Source of the DNA: Phialophora verrucosa
Lineage: Eukaryota > Ascomycota > Eurotiomycetes > Chaetothyriales > Herpotrichiellaceae
Reading direction: 5' to 3'
NCBI GenBank assembly: GCA_002099365.1
Contig: MSED01000006.1
Location: forward strand, 2,108,001 to 2,172,000
DNA length: 64,000 bases
Both the position numbers and the translations under genes were made by a program. Positions 33,741 through 44,779 of the stretch are shown one piece after another. The notes beneath the pieces are model-generated. The model worked only from the letters and a program-made list of their open reading frames with translations, was not told the DNA's origin and did not search any database. The stretch's first letter is position 1. Every line of letters begins with the position of its first letter.

Positions 33741-34813
33741 GGTGGGAGCACAGAGGAGCAAGAAGTAGACCAATTCAAGATCTCTAGAGGGCGTAGAAGG
33801 CTTACTCGCAGATTCTTCCGCTCAAATTAAATGGTTGAAGCTAGCTTCTGGCTCGTTGTGACGGGAGAGGAATATTAACACTCTTCTCGAGGAACAGCGG
33901 TTCCGTCGATATTCCGGGACAGACGGTGTGGGTGGGTGTGGCACAATAGTGGACCCATTGTTGCTGTAACGACTTACTGACTCATCTGCATCTTTAAGCA
34001 CTACCTTCGGGGCTCGACAGGATTACGACAAGAGGGAGGGGAGGATATGGAGATTACTGTTGAGATTATGCTGGTCGAGGACGCGGGATCTTCAGCCTTG
34101 TTCAGCCTCAGCCTCGTTGCGATTGTGGCCTGTGACTGGAAGGTTACCCGAGTGTCTGCCAAACATCGAGAAGCGGTAGAGAATCTCGCTCATTTACTCG
34201 TATATACTCGGTATGGCTGGTCCCCCTGTGTCACGGACGACTGCAGCAGGATCGAGGACGACGTTCTGCCCAAACTCTTCTACCGTGATAGACCTACTTG
34301 CCATCCAAAAGGCGTGCATGGCTGACGAGCGTGATACGTCGTCTGCCGCTTCGGAGGCTGGGCCGAATTTAAGAGGTTTCTGGACATACTTCCATCTGGA
34401 TAAATATTGCAGGGGCCCTCTTCAAAATACTTCGTGTTGAGCCGGTCGCTGGGTTGTCATTCAGTGTGGAGACGTGTTGAGTCTGTCTCTTATTGACAGA
34501 GTCAACACTGTGGAGATGGAAGCCGCTTGATTTCCCTCTGGATCGTATATCTTCAACAATCAACCCAATTTTCAACCGTTGAAGTCTCAAGAACACTCGG
34601 AATGCATAGACCCTTTCGAAGTCTAACTAAAAACCTCGAAGAGTTACTAACCCCCCTGCCCAGCCGACTGTACCCGGACAGCCGAAGCGTCGCGGCTATC
34701 CCGTACTAGAGCAAGAATATGACCTCCCGAGTCCCCTCAGTATATTACGTCGAGTTCAAAACACAGATTCTACGTCTACATCACCAAACAAAGCCCAGGC
34801 ACTATCTTCTGTC
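33741..34813. promoter_or_regulatory. Divergent region, DPH7 / cluster dehydrogenase
   Basis: 1.07 kb without a supported gene. It does not contain the exact GGCAATCGGC element found in the rest of the cluster. Two CAGCCGA heptamers lie at 34661-34667 and 34679-34685; GCCGA is the complement of the TCGGC half of that element. These are 129-153 bp upstream of the dehydrogenase start. Confidence 0.4.
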
Positions 34814-35907
34814 ATGACACACTCCAGACCTGAAAGGGGCCTACAAGGGAGAGTCGCCATTGTGACGGGGGCAGGATCATTAGGAGCCGGCATCGGAAAT
34901 GGGCGAGCAGCAGCCATCTTGCTGGCGGAGGATGGCTGTTCGGTTGTCTGTGTCGACTTGAATCTGGAACTTGCTCAGAAGACTGCGCAGATGATCCGTG
35001 ATGAAGTCCAGGGTTCGGCCATTGCGTTCGCAGCCGATGTCACGAAAGAGGAGGAATGTCGAAACATTGTGCGCGCATGCATTGAGCAATACGGCCGACT
35101 TGATATCCTCGTCAACAACGTGGGAATCAACGGACCCATGGGCACGACGACGGAAGTTGACATCGCCGCGTTCTACAAGGGGCTGGAAGTCAATGTGGGA
35201 TCGATGATCCTCATGGCCAAATATGCGATCCCCCAGATGTGCAAAAATCCCGGACAGTGGGCGGGAAGCATCGTGAATCTTGGGAGCACGGCGTCCTTGA
35301 AAGGCGGTCACCCGGCGATCTTCTATCCTACATCCAAAGGAGCCGTCCCTAACCTCACTCGTGCAATGGTACGTTTTGCCACAGGTCCATTCTTCGATTG
35401 AGCCCAATCTCACGTCGGGAAAAATCCGAGCAGGCTACACATCACGGCAAAGATCGTATAAGGGTGAATTGTGTCTGTCCAGGTTCGTCATCTGTCTCAA
35501 TCTGTTGGGTTCCCGTGGACTTGAACTGACCACCGTCCCTGCAGGAATGGTGTTCACGCCCATGGTAGAGTGAGGTTTCGCCACCAAACTCTGCGTGCAT
35601 GTGCTAATTCAATTCCTCAGCATCAAAGGTGGCATGTCAATGGCTGAAAGGCAAGCCCGAGCCTCAAGAAGCATTTTGAAAACTGAGGGTTCTGGTTGGG
35701 ACATTGGCGCAGCCGTCCGGTTCCTGTCGTCGGACTGTGCCCGCTGGATCACGGGTGAGTGTCTTTGAGATTTGACGCGTAGTGCACCTGCTGATCACGG
35801 GCCAAGGGGTAATACTGCCGGTTGATGCTGGAGCCACAGCGGCTCTGGGGCTCGGTATTCCCAGCCTTCATGACGGGCTACGCGGGACAGTGGGTGCTAA
35901 ATTATGA
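34814..35907 (+). CDS. Short-chain dehydrogenase/reductase
   Basis: Five exons (34814-35368, 35434-35482, 35545-35569, 35621-35754, 35807-35907) give 287 aa; exon 3 is only 25 bp. Classical SDR motifs are all present: NAD(P)-binding TGAGSLGAGIG (residues 18-28), NNVG (101-104), catalytic Ser in NLGSTAS, Y171-x3-K175 (YPTSK) and, after splicing, the IRVNCVCPGMVFTPMVD loop and SDCARWITGVILPVDAG end. D48 after the second strand (VCVDLN) favours NAD over NADP. The last intron uses an AAG acceptor (35806). In the cluster it could oxidise a secondary alcohol to the ketone used by the monooxygenase; this is inference. First gene of the accessory block. Confidence 0.9.
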
Positions 35908-36319
35908 ATGTGATGGAAGGACGGGAGTGACAAGAGCGGCTAAATCATAGGATCATCTTGATGGCAATAGCATCCCCTTCGAGTTTGTAACCTCCTCAAT
36001 GAAATGGAGCAACCCAGATTCCAAACTAACCAGTCTTCCCCTCCCTCCCTCCCCCCAACCCCCTCTCCTCATCCCCGTATTGCTCGGCTCTCGGCACGAA
36101 CGGCAACGGCAAAATGGCAATCGGCTACGCAGCCCAGAGTAATGAGGACGGGCCTCTACAACTCTCGCCAGTCGTAACTGTTGACCACCGAGATCTGTCT
36201 TTCATTCTTGTTCCGTTCCCGATTACCGCAAAGCCGGCGCTGGAGGTTGCACCATGCCATAGTCGACAGCCGCGAAGATACCTGATGCCTCCACTCACGG
36301 TGGATCTTGCAGCATTGAG
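35908..36319. promoter_or_regulatory. Promoter of the cluster regulator
   Basis: 412 bp between the dehydrogenase stop and the regulator start. It contains a C-rich tract (36041-36068) and the element at 36116-36125, described separately. Confidence 0.5.
36116..36125 (+). promoter_or_regulatory. Cluster element GGCAATCGGC (regulator promoter)
   Basis: Exact 10-mer, 195 bp upstream of the regulator ATG. The base before it is T, so it reads TGG-CAAT-CGG rather than CGG-CAAT-CGG. It suggests autoregulation. Confidence 0.55.
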
Positions 36320-38528
36320 ATGGAACGTGAGGATGTCGGTGATGTTTCTGGGCCAAGGCCAGCAAGGCGCGCTCGCTTGGTGTGCATGGCCTGTCATGCC
36401 AGAAAGGTAAGGTACTGATCGTGGTCGTCCCAAGAACGTCGCTGTACTGAAGAATCTAGATCAAATGCGATCTTCAGAGCCCCGAATCTCAGGCTGCAGG
36501 CCGATGTTCAAAGTGCATCCGTGATGGTACTGTGTGTCGGTGAGCTGTCGCATTTGTCTTGCTACTCGGGGCGTTTCCTCATAACAATTCTAGGCTGAGA
36601 CCATCAAGGAGGGGAGGTGCGGCGCGAAGACCACAGGCAGTGTATCCGTCACTACCGCAGGTAACGTCAACATCGACGAGCAGCAATCTTCCGCTGAGCC
36701 ATGGGATGTCTGGCTCGAGGCTTGACCAGGGCCTGGAATCTCATCAGACCGTGTTGAACAACGACGACGGTCAATACAATGTAAATTTGGAGACCGCAAA
36801 TTTGAACCCGCCGCTGATGGCGATGCCTGCTGCCGTCAGCGACGTCAATGCCTCCGACCCATCACAATCCGGCATTCGAGAATCGCTTCCCGAAGAGCCT
36901 TGGACGCTTTCGAATGATTCGGGCGCCGGTGATGCTCCTGCAGAAGTTTCGCTTAGTCGGGGCTACATGGGAGAGTCTGGGTTCATGCAAATATTTCGGC
37001 AAGGTCAAACCACCACCTATCTACCCACGAGCTCGATCATCCCCGGTCTTCGAGCAGAGACGCTTTCCTTGTCACCGCTCCTCCTGCAGGCCTTTGAAGA
37101 AACCCATCACGAATATTGCTATCCCTTCTGTCCTATTCTCGACAAGCTGAATTACGCCAGCGACGACCCATTTGCGGGAAGCGTGCTGCTCCAGCAAGCT
37201 CTTGCCGTCCTGGGCAGCAGGGTGAACCCGCCCGTCATCCAGCACGACCACCCTTCGCTCTACTACCGTCGTGCAAAGACATTGTTCTACATGAGTCATG
37301 AACCGAACCCTCTGATTCGCATCATCGCCATCGTTTTTCTGCAGTGGTGGAGCGCAGGCCCACCGAACTTGGTCAGTCTGGACAGTCAGTACTTCTGGAC
37401 AGGCGTCGCCATTCGATTGGCGCAGGAGATTGGCCTTTACCGCGAACCGACGAGGAATCACTCGTTGAAGCTCGGTGAAACCTTTGGACTGCGACGACGG
37501 ATCTTCTGGGCTTTGTTCGTAAGTGTCGTTGGCCGCGATTGATGCAAGTGTCATTCTTCTCACCATGTTGACAGGCTCGCGAACGTGTGTTCTCCCTATG
37601 TCAAGGTCGCCCATGCCTCATCCATCTAGAGGATTGCGATATCCAACAGCCGACCCTGTCTGATTTCCCCGCTGACCAGGCTACTCAGGGGGAAATATTC
37701 ATTCATTACGTCCGCTTGTCAGAGATCATCGGCCGTTTGAGCAGGCGACTCAGTCTCGGAAGTGACCGATCTGCGCCCGCGGTCGACATCATCATTGAGC
37801 TGCAGAATTGGGTGCAATCTTTGCCCCATCATCTGCTTCTGCCATTCGGTTCGGCCAGAACATCGACCAGAGATTTCCGCAGAGACGTGCACCAGTTGCA
37901 TTTGCCCTACTTGACGGCCATCATGCTACTTTATATGAATGCCTCGTCTCACGCTCTACCCAAAGCCTCTGCAACGGCGTTGCTTGCTGCTTCGTGCGTC
38001 GCCAGGATTTTTCAAGATTTTCTAGCACGCGGCTCCATCAATTTCGTGTCTGGCATTGGAGGCTGGTACATGACGGTGGCGATCCTGGCGCTACTCAATG
38101 GCAGTCAGATACCGGCCTTGGCCGAATGCGCGAACGAGCAGATTGATGTTCTGATGATCGCCCTGCGTGAGATTGCAAAGTCATGGTATTCTGCGGAGAT
38201 GTTTCTGCGTGCGCTAGAGAAGCATGTCAAGGGACAGAGCCAACCAGTCAAGGGCAACCCCAGTGCCGACAGCTTGCAGGGAGATCCTGGAACCACATCG
38301 TCGGCCTGGAGTGATCTCGCCTCCAGCGACGGAATGGACCTTCTTGGCTTCTTTCCAGGGCACACCGCTCAGACGAGCAAGCTATTCGGCGTCTTTTATG
38401 CCGACGAAGCAGCAGATGTGCTGATGAATATGGCGTGGCCTGCTGATTTCAATGCTTCGGTCATGGATCTCTTTGATCAGACGTTCGAGGGCATGAACGG
38501 GACCTTTGGCTTTCCAGCTGCTTGTTAG
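36320..38528 (+). CDS. Zn2Cys6 transcription factor, candidate cluster regulator
   Basis: Exons 36320-36406, 36460-36539, 36594-37518 and 37575-38528 give 681 aa. The zinc cluster appears only after splicing: C22-x2-C25-x6-C32-x12-C45-x2-C48-x6-C55, split by intron 1 between R-K and I-K and followed by intron 2. The fungal-specific transcription-factor domain spans about 180-480, with SPLLLQAFEETHHEYCYPFC at its start and the conserved RRRIFWALFARERVFSLCQG across intron 3. The C-terminus has acidic/aromatic stretches (DLFDQTFEGMNGTFG). It sits inside the six-gene accessory block, and five near-identical CGG-containing elements lie in front of it and four other genes, so it is the best candidate for pathway activator. 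Confidence 0.88.
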
Positions 38529-39056
38529 CGTTCGTTCTAGGGAATTGATATGGACTCCGAAGTCTCTGAACCCTTGCTGCCCTCTGAATCTGCCGTTTGT
38601 CCCAGGCTGATTAGAAACAACCATAGGTCTAAACTAGTCTATCCCCTATCTGTGCCGATGGAACCGATTTCGCCAGCCTCCACACCATCTCCCCCGCGGT
38701 TCGGTAGTCTCATGCACCAATTGCGCCGTCCTGTACCGAGTACACTCTGGGATAAGGTTGTCGACGGGGCTCTCTGGATTGCCGATTGCCGCTTCGACCA
38801 CTCTAACAGCTTATCATTGCCGAGTCCGCGCTCAAACTCTACTTCCAACCAACGCCACATGGCGCCTCTACACCCGTTTTGGCCCCGCTTCCTAGCACCT
38901 CCCTTGACCTCTTCCCCATGGGGAGCAGGAGGACATAACGAGCCCAGGGCCCTCCTTTCCCCGGTTGTAAAAATGATTCTTGGGATAAGGTGATCTTTGA
39001 CCAGATATCTCCTGACCAAAAAATCCGTTTGATCTGGAACGGCGTGAAGGATCACC
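38529..39056. promoter_or_regulatory. Promoter of the cluster permease
   Basis: 528 bp. An open frame over 38550-38993 has no gene-like character. Contains the tandem element listed separately. Confidence 0.5.
38776..38791 (-). promoter_or_regulatory. Cluster element, tandem form (permease promoter)
   Basis: On the minus strand reads CGGCAATCGGCAATCC: CGG-CAAT-CGG-CAAT, ending 266 bp upstream of the permease start. Same extended form as the element at 45020. Confidence 0.6.
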
Positions 39057-40887
39057 ATGACAAGTGTAGAGCCGACCAAAGTCGCATACTTCCACAGCGA
39101 GAAGGAGGACGAGATGGAGAAGGGAAATGCAGGGGAGGCCGTGGTCGAGCAGAACAAGGTCGACGCGATCGTGGATAGCGACGCGGAGATTGATCCTGTC
39201 CTCGAGAAGAAGGTCATGTATGTTTGTTGCACCTTTGGAGCACTTTCGACCTGCTTACCGTCACACAAGGCGAAAAATCGACTGGCGTCTTCTGCCCGTC
39301 GTCACCGCCATCTATGCCTTCTCGTTGATTGACCGAACAAACTATGGCGGTGCCCGGATCGCGGGTATGGACGAGGCCCTTGATCTTGATGTCGGCAACC
39401 GCGCGTCCGTCGCCTGTAAGCAAACCATTTCCCCCCGCGAGAGGTCTTCGTCCCCAGAGCTCATGGCATTTCTTTCCAGTGATGATTCTCTTCGTCGGAT
39501 ACATCCTGTTCGAGCTGCCTTCGAATATGCTCTTGAAGAAGTTTGGCCCTCGAATCTGGCTGTCGACTCTGGGCGTCTGTTTCGGAATCCTGACGATCGC
39601 CTCCGGGCTGGTCAAGTCGTGGGGAGCCCTTGCTGCTGTCAGAGCATTCCTGGGTGTCTTCGAGGCGGTGAGTCCATCGTCTCCTGATCTTACACCAGGG
39701 ACTAAGTCTTCCCAGGGTCTGCTACCGGGCTGCTTCTACCTGATGACTTCTTGGTACCGCAAGTACGAAATTCAACGAAGGTCAGCAGCAACTCCCCCTT
39801 ACATTCCTATTTCTCGCTGACCGCCGACTCAGGCTGTCGTACTTCATCCAAAGCACTTTCGTCATCTCCTCGTTCTCCAACGCTCTGGCGTATGGTCTGA
39901 CTCAAATTGCCGACGAGCCCGAGGTACACGGATGGAAATGGATCTTCATCGTGGAAGGGGCTATCACGATTGGCATTGCCCTTATACTCTTCATCGTCGT
40001 GATCGACCTGCCTTCATCGTCGGGAAACAGATTCCTATCCCCAGCAGAGAAGGAACTCATCAAGAAGAGACTCATGGCCGAGCGTGGAGAGTTCGAAGGC
40101 GAGAAGATTACGTGGAAGGTTATCGTCTACACATTCTCTCAGTGGCACGTCATCAGCATGTGAGTATCCGAATTCTTTTTGCCTAGCCCTACGCAAATTC
40201 TGTGGACTGACGGACTGGTGAAACAATTAGTTCGTTCCTCTACCTGGCCGCCGCCGCCGGATCCTACACCTGGATCATTTTCAACCCGATCATCCTTCGG
40301 AACAGCATGGGCTACAGCCTGGTTTCGTCGTATATGTTGACCGTCCCGCCCGCGGTGTTCTCCACGATCACCACATTGCTCGTCTCGAGGTACGCGGACA
40401 AATGGCACATCCGAGGCCCGGTCTGCTGGTTTGGCACCGCCATCGGACTTGCTGGCGTCGCCATGGTTGGATTCGCCGAATCCCCCGTGGCCCGTTATGC
40501 TGGGATCTGGGTCGGCGAGATCGGAACCAACGCGTACATTGTCACCTGCGTCGCCTGGGGTCACAACAACATCCGCACCGATGGGCCCAGGGCCGTGCTT
40601 TCGTCGATCCACGTCGGAGCTGCCGCCGTGGGTGCGATCTATTCCTCGCTCGTGTTCCGACAACAGGTACGTACACTAATTCTTCCCTTTTTCTGTGGAA
40701 TTCATCTGACGGAATGAGTTAGGATGCGCCGGACTATGTACCTGGTCTGGCGGCGATCATGGCCGTCCTCTTTGCGGGATTCGTTGTGAGCCTTCTGACG
40801 TCGTTCTTCCTCTGGCGTGCAAACAAGAAGGCCGACGCGGGGAAGAAGATCATCGAAGGAGCCGTGGGATTTCGATATACCTGGTAA
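39057..40887 (+). CDS. MFS permease, allantoate/anion:cation symporter family
   Basis: Seven exons (39057-39217, 39270-39415, 39480-39667, 39716-39780, 39833-40159, 40231-40666, 40723-40887) give 495 aa, about 12 membrane segments. Family marks of the Dal5/Tna1-type anion:cation symporters: KIDWRLLPVVTAIYAFSLID, the DRTNYGGARIAGM loop after segment 1, a FELPSNMLLKKFGPRIWLS stretch, a FYLMTSWYRKYEIQRR loop and GHNNIRTDGPRAVLS late in the protein. Relatives import small organic anions such as allantoate, nicotinate and other carboxylates, so uptake of an aromatic or dicarboxylic acid fits the cluster; the true substrate is unknown. Intron 1 needs an AAG acceptor at 39269. Confidence 0.88.
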
Positions 40888-41173
40888 ATACAGGGTCATG
40901 GAGTCCTCGGCAGGCGGATACAAGGGGGGAGGGAGGGGGAATTTGTGAGTTGTGGTGAATGGGGGGCTGGGGTGGGAGATCGAGGGACAGACTCTATCTA
41001 CCTAGAGTCTGAGTAATTCCCGATGCTACAGAACTTGCTTGCTTAGGAACAAGGGGAGGGGGATACGGAATGGATAGTATGACTCGGCGGTATAATATCT
41101 GATCACGATTTTAATGTTGGTCTCTCGAAGACTAGGAGATAGGTATGTAGCAAGCCAACATAACACCACCTCG
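40888..41173. other. Intergenic between convergent genes
   Basis: 286 bp holding the terminators of the permease and esterase genes; a G-rich run is present at 40925-40990. Nothing else seen. Confidence 0.4.
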
Positions 41174-42229
41174 CTAGCCATACCGGGTTTCTAAGTCTTG
41201 TTGTTCTCTTCGCAGAGAAGTGATAGCCCGGAGTCGATGTGCCTTTGCCATCCGCGCCAGCTGACATTGTCCCCCGAGAGAATCGTACGAATGCGGCAGG
41301 CCGGGATAGACGTGCAATTCGACGGGGACTCCGGCTCGCGCATGCTTCGACGCGTACTCGATCCCTTCCTGCACGAAGATGTCGAGACTTCCGACTTCCA
41401 GATATAATTCTGGCATGCCTTCGGCTGAGACGAGTCGAGATGGGGATGCGGTGTCCGGGATGCCATCATCATCATCATCCTCATCCTCGTTGTCACCGAG
41501 GTACGACGACCACCCCGTCGCATTGTCCAGGTGATTCCATGACAGCAGCGGTGCCAGTCGCGGATCATGTAGCCTGACGTTACGACAGTCGATCATCGGC
41601 GCCGTGAAGATCTGTTTGGCGATGGACAGCTCTCCTCCGCGACGACGTGCCAATATCGCCGTAGCCGCGCCGAGTCCCGCGCCCGCGCTGCTTCCCATGA
41701 TCGCGATCCGCGTCTGATCGACGTGCATGTCGCGCGCGTGAGCGTGCAGCCACGCCAGAGCGGCGTACACGTCGTGCAGGGCGGCCGGGTACCGGTGCTC
41801 CGGGGCCAGGCGGTACTCGACGGCGAGGAATGGGGTTCGTGTCATTGAAGCGAGCGATGCGACGAGGACGTTGTAATCGTCGATCCCGCTGCTGATCAGC
41901 CCGCCGCCGTGGATATATATCACGGCCGGTTTTCTCGTCGTCGTCGTCGTTGAAGTGTCCGTGTGCAATCCATTGACTGCCGGACTACGAGGACAATACC
42001 ACCTCAGCAAGACGCTGTGGCCGTCCTCGCTGGAAGTGTAGTGGTCGGAAATGTCTACGTCGCTCGTGTCGACCGTAGGAGGCGGTCTTCGCGACGACAA
42101 GTCCTTGAGCCGTTTGCGGCGCTGATCGACGTTGCCAAACGGGATTGGGGGCCCGCCGACGAAATCTTCGAGCCCGTTGGCTTTCAAGCATGCCTCGAAG
42201 TCCGGGTCAAGGGCGAACGGTGTGGTCAT
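41174..42229 (-). CDS. Alpha/beta-hydrolase esterase, HSL type
   Basis: 351 aa from ATG 42229. The frame is open further upstream, but a longer start would translate through the promoter elements at 42382-42392, and homologue-like sequence begins at FALDPDFEACL, so the shorter start is preferred. Hormone-sensitive-lipase family features: oxyanion motif YIHGGGL (about 107), nucleophile elbow GSSAGAG (about 180), acid Asp in EVGSLDIF (about 280) and His in GLPHSYDS (about 312). An acidic Asp/Glu run (about 255-262) is an unusual surface insert. No signal peptide. It would hydrolyse the ester made by the neighbouring monooxygenase, with which it shares a divergent promoter; the activity is established for the family, the substrate is inferred. 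Confidence 0.88.
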   Translation of the reverse strand: MTTPFALDPDFEACLKANGLEDFVGGPPIPFGNVDQRRKRLKDLSSRRPPPTVDTSDVDISDHYTSSEDGHSVLLRWYCPRSPAVNGLHTDTSTTTTTRKPAVIYIHGGGLISSGIDDYNVLVASLASMTRTPFLAVEYRLAPEHRYPAALHDVYAALAWLHAHARDMHVDQTRIAIMGSSAGAGLGAATAILARRRGGELSIAKQIFTAPMIDCRNVRLHDPRLAPLLSWNHLDNATGWSSYLGDNEDEDDDDDGIPDTASPSRLVSAEGMPELYLEVGSLDIFVQEGIEYASKHARAGVPVELHVYPGLPHSYDSLGGQCQLARMAKAHRLRAITSLRREQQDLETRYG

Positions 42230-42381
42230 CGCTATGGACGGAAGAGCACTTGACGTCCACCTCTCTTGCCGGTCTAGGGAAGAGTCCAGCTCGAACGTCT
42301 CACAGCCCCAATCTCTCTTCATACACATTGGAACCAACAGCTGATCATTAGTGCCCTGCGATCCACTCGTATCCGGCAAGC

Positions 42382-42392
42382 CGGCAATCGGC
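42382..42392 (+). promoter_or_regulatory. Cluster element CGGCAATCGGC (copy 1)
   Basis: Exact 11-mer, 153 bp from the esterase start and 341 bp from the monooxygenase start. It is preceded by CGGCAAGC, a partial third repeat. Confidence 0.6.
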
Positions 42393-42489
42393 AGGTTCAT
42401 AGGTGGGTACACACCAATTCTTCAAGAGTGGAACACACCAATGCCGCTGCATGCTCTTGGGCAGGAAGGGATTGACAGGCCTCGTGCTT

Positions 42490-42500
42490 CGGCAATCGGC
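42490..42500 (+). promoter_or_regulatory. Cluster element CGGCAATCGGC (copy 2)
   Basis: Exact 11-mer, 261 bp from the esterase start and 233 bp from the monooxygenase start; it is followed by TATCG as a degenerate continuation. Confidence 0.6.
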
Positions 42501-42732
42501 TATCGTCTAGTTTTGATGCTCAGCCCAGGCGGAGAATTTCCCCTTCCTACCACCAGCCAAGATGCAGAGCCGAAAGTGGGAGTTGTCTTGAGAACCCACC
42601 GAAGATGTTGTACCGGTCGGCGATGCCTATTAACCATCCCATTGATGGTGTTTCTCGAGAAGCAGAGGACCGCCTCAGACCGAGCAATAGGCATCGTTAG
42701 CAGGTGTTGACTGAGGTAGACTGGTAGTCCCA

Positions 42733-44779
42733 ATGTCTCCTTCCGCAGTTATTCCTGAGGCCATTGCTGTCCTGGAGTCGAATGTGGGCAAGCACCTGTC
42801 CAAAGAGTACAAGTTGGACGGTCAGAAGGTGACGGAGATCGAAGTCACGAACCAAGACGATCCGATTGGGAGTCAAGACTGCCATCCCTCGACTACTACG
42901 CCGCCCCAAATCCCACGGCTGGATATCTCGACACAATATCAGGTCAAGGAGCGACCGTTGGGATGGATCCGTCCGATCCGAATTATCTGCTTGGGCGCTG
43001 GTGCCAGTGGTGTGAATCTGGCGTACCAGGTTCAACAGCGATTGAAGAAGACTGAACTCGTGGTCTACGACAAAAACCCAGCGATCGGAGGGACGTGGTA
43101 TGAAAATCGGTATCCAGGTTGCAAGTGTGACATTCGTGAGTTTTAAGAAGAAACACCTATTCCACAAGCTGGCGCTGACCAAGGGCCACACCACCAGCCT
43201 CTCACAACTACCAATTCTCATGGGAGCCAAACCCGGACTGGACGGAGATGTTCTCAACCTCATCCGAGATTCGATCGTACCTACAGAGATGTGTAGACAA
43301 GCACAACTTGGGACAGTATTTCAAACTGAGCCACAGCATCGTGGGCGCCAGATGGGAGGAGACCACCCACAAGTGGCACATCAGTGTCCGCAACGATCTG
43401 ACAAACGAGACTTTCGAAGACACTTGCGACTTTTTCGTCAACGCCGGCGGCATTCTAAACAACTGGAAGTGGCCAGAGATCTCTGGGTTACACGACTTCA
43501 AAGGCCGGCTGGTTCACAGCGCGAACTGGCCGATGGACTGGAACTATGAAGGCTTGAAGGTTGCCGTGCTGGGGAACGGATCGTCGGGCATTCAAATTGT
43601 GCCCACCATGCAGCCCCATGTCAAAGAACTGGTCCATCTGGTCCGTTCGGCGACATGGGTCACGCCCTCGGCACCCGCACGGTATGCGGCCTTACTAGGA
43701 CGTCCAATGCCCGATATCTTCTCGGATGAGCAAAAGGCGAGTTTCCGGAACGACCCTGAAGTCTACCTCCGGTTTCGAATCGAGATCGAGCGGGAGACGA
43801 ACAAGCGATTCCCTCTTCTGCTGCAGAACAGCCAGAAACAACAAGAAGCCACGAAAGCCAACTACCAGGCCATGGTCGACCGACTAGGACCCGAGGCGGC
43901 GGTTCAGTACGCAAAGGATATCATCCCAGACTTTCCTGTTGGCTGTCGCCGGATCACTCCAGGCTTGGGGTATCTGGAATCATTTTCCCAGCCGAATATG
44001 AGGGTGATTACGAACGCGAAGATTGAAAAGGTCGACGACAAAGGCATTCTACTAGAGGACGGGGAGTATATCGAGGTGGACGCTATTGTGTGCGCCACTG
44101 GATTCGACGTCTCGTTTAGTCCTCGATTCCCGATTACTGGCCGCGAAGGTATCAGCTTGAAGGACGTCTGGTCGAAACCAAACATCCCCTTCGCCTACTT
44201 GTCGACATGTATTCCCAAGTTCCCTAATTACTTCGGTAAGTTCACCTGCACCATCTATCCTTTTATATTGACTGATGGCCTTGCACAATAGTTCTTCTCG
44301 GACCTAATGCTCCTATCGCCCACGGATCCGTCCTCGCCGTGACGGAGCACTGCTCCAAGTATCTGCTTCAAATGATCACCAAGGCCCAGACCGAAGGCAT
44401 CCGGGCCATCGACGTCAAACAGTCGGCCTGCAACGACTTCATGACCCACGTCCATCACTTCATGCCTCGCACGACCTGGGCCGCCAAATGTCGGTCTTGG
44501 TTCAAAGGTGGTCAAGTGACCGGGCCCGTCACCGCGATCCACCCGGGGAGCCGAGTGCACTGGTTCCACATGATGGAGAGACCCAAGTTTGAAGATTTCG
44601 ACTACGACTACGAAGAGGACAATCGATTTGCATATCTGGGTAATGGCTTCTCGCGCCGGGAGATGGGCATTTACGACCCGGGCACGGTCGAAGGGTGGAA
44701 TCCGGAGGAAGGGGACCTGGATGATCTGGACGATACTTGGTTCGTGACGGACACGAATTGGAAGTACCTCTACTATTGA
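42733..44779 (+). CDS. Baeyer-Villiger monooxygenase (class B flavoprotein)
   Basis: Exons 42733-43135, 43198-44235 and 44292-44779 give 642 aa. An N-terminal extension of about 80 residues precedes the FAD-binding GAGASG (about 88), followed by GGTWYENRYPGCKCDI, typical of these enzymes. The Baeyer-Villiger fingerprint F-x-G-x3-H-x3-W is exact (FKGRLVHSANW, about 235-245). The NADPH-binding GNGSSG (about 260) and the CATGFD motif follow. Such enzymes use NADPH and O2 to insert oxygen next to a ketone carbonyl, giving an ester or lactone. Length and extended N-terminus resemble 4-hydroxyacetophenone and steroid/cyclic-ketone monooxygenases; the substrate cannot be fixed from sequence. It is divergent from the esterase, which fits a ketone-ester-alcohol route. 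Confidence 0.92.

Larger units (their letters stand above)
42230..42732. promoter_or_regulatory. Divergent promoter, esterase / monooxygenase
   Basis: 503 bp holding two copies of the cluster element (listed separately), placed so that both genes could respond to one regulator. No coding frame is supported. Confidence 0.6.

Noticed and set aside
38550..38993. 147-codon frame between the cluster regulator and the permease
   Set aside because: Low-complexity Ser/Pro content, overlaps the promoter with the tandem cluster element, and nothing gene-like in the sequence.
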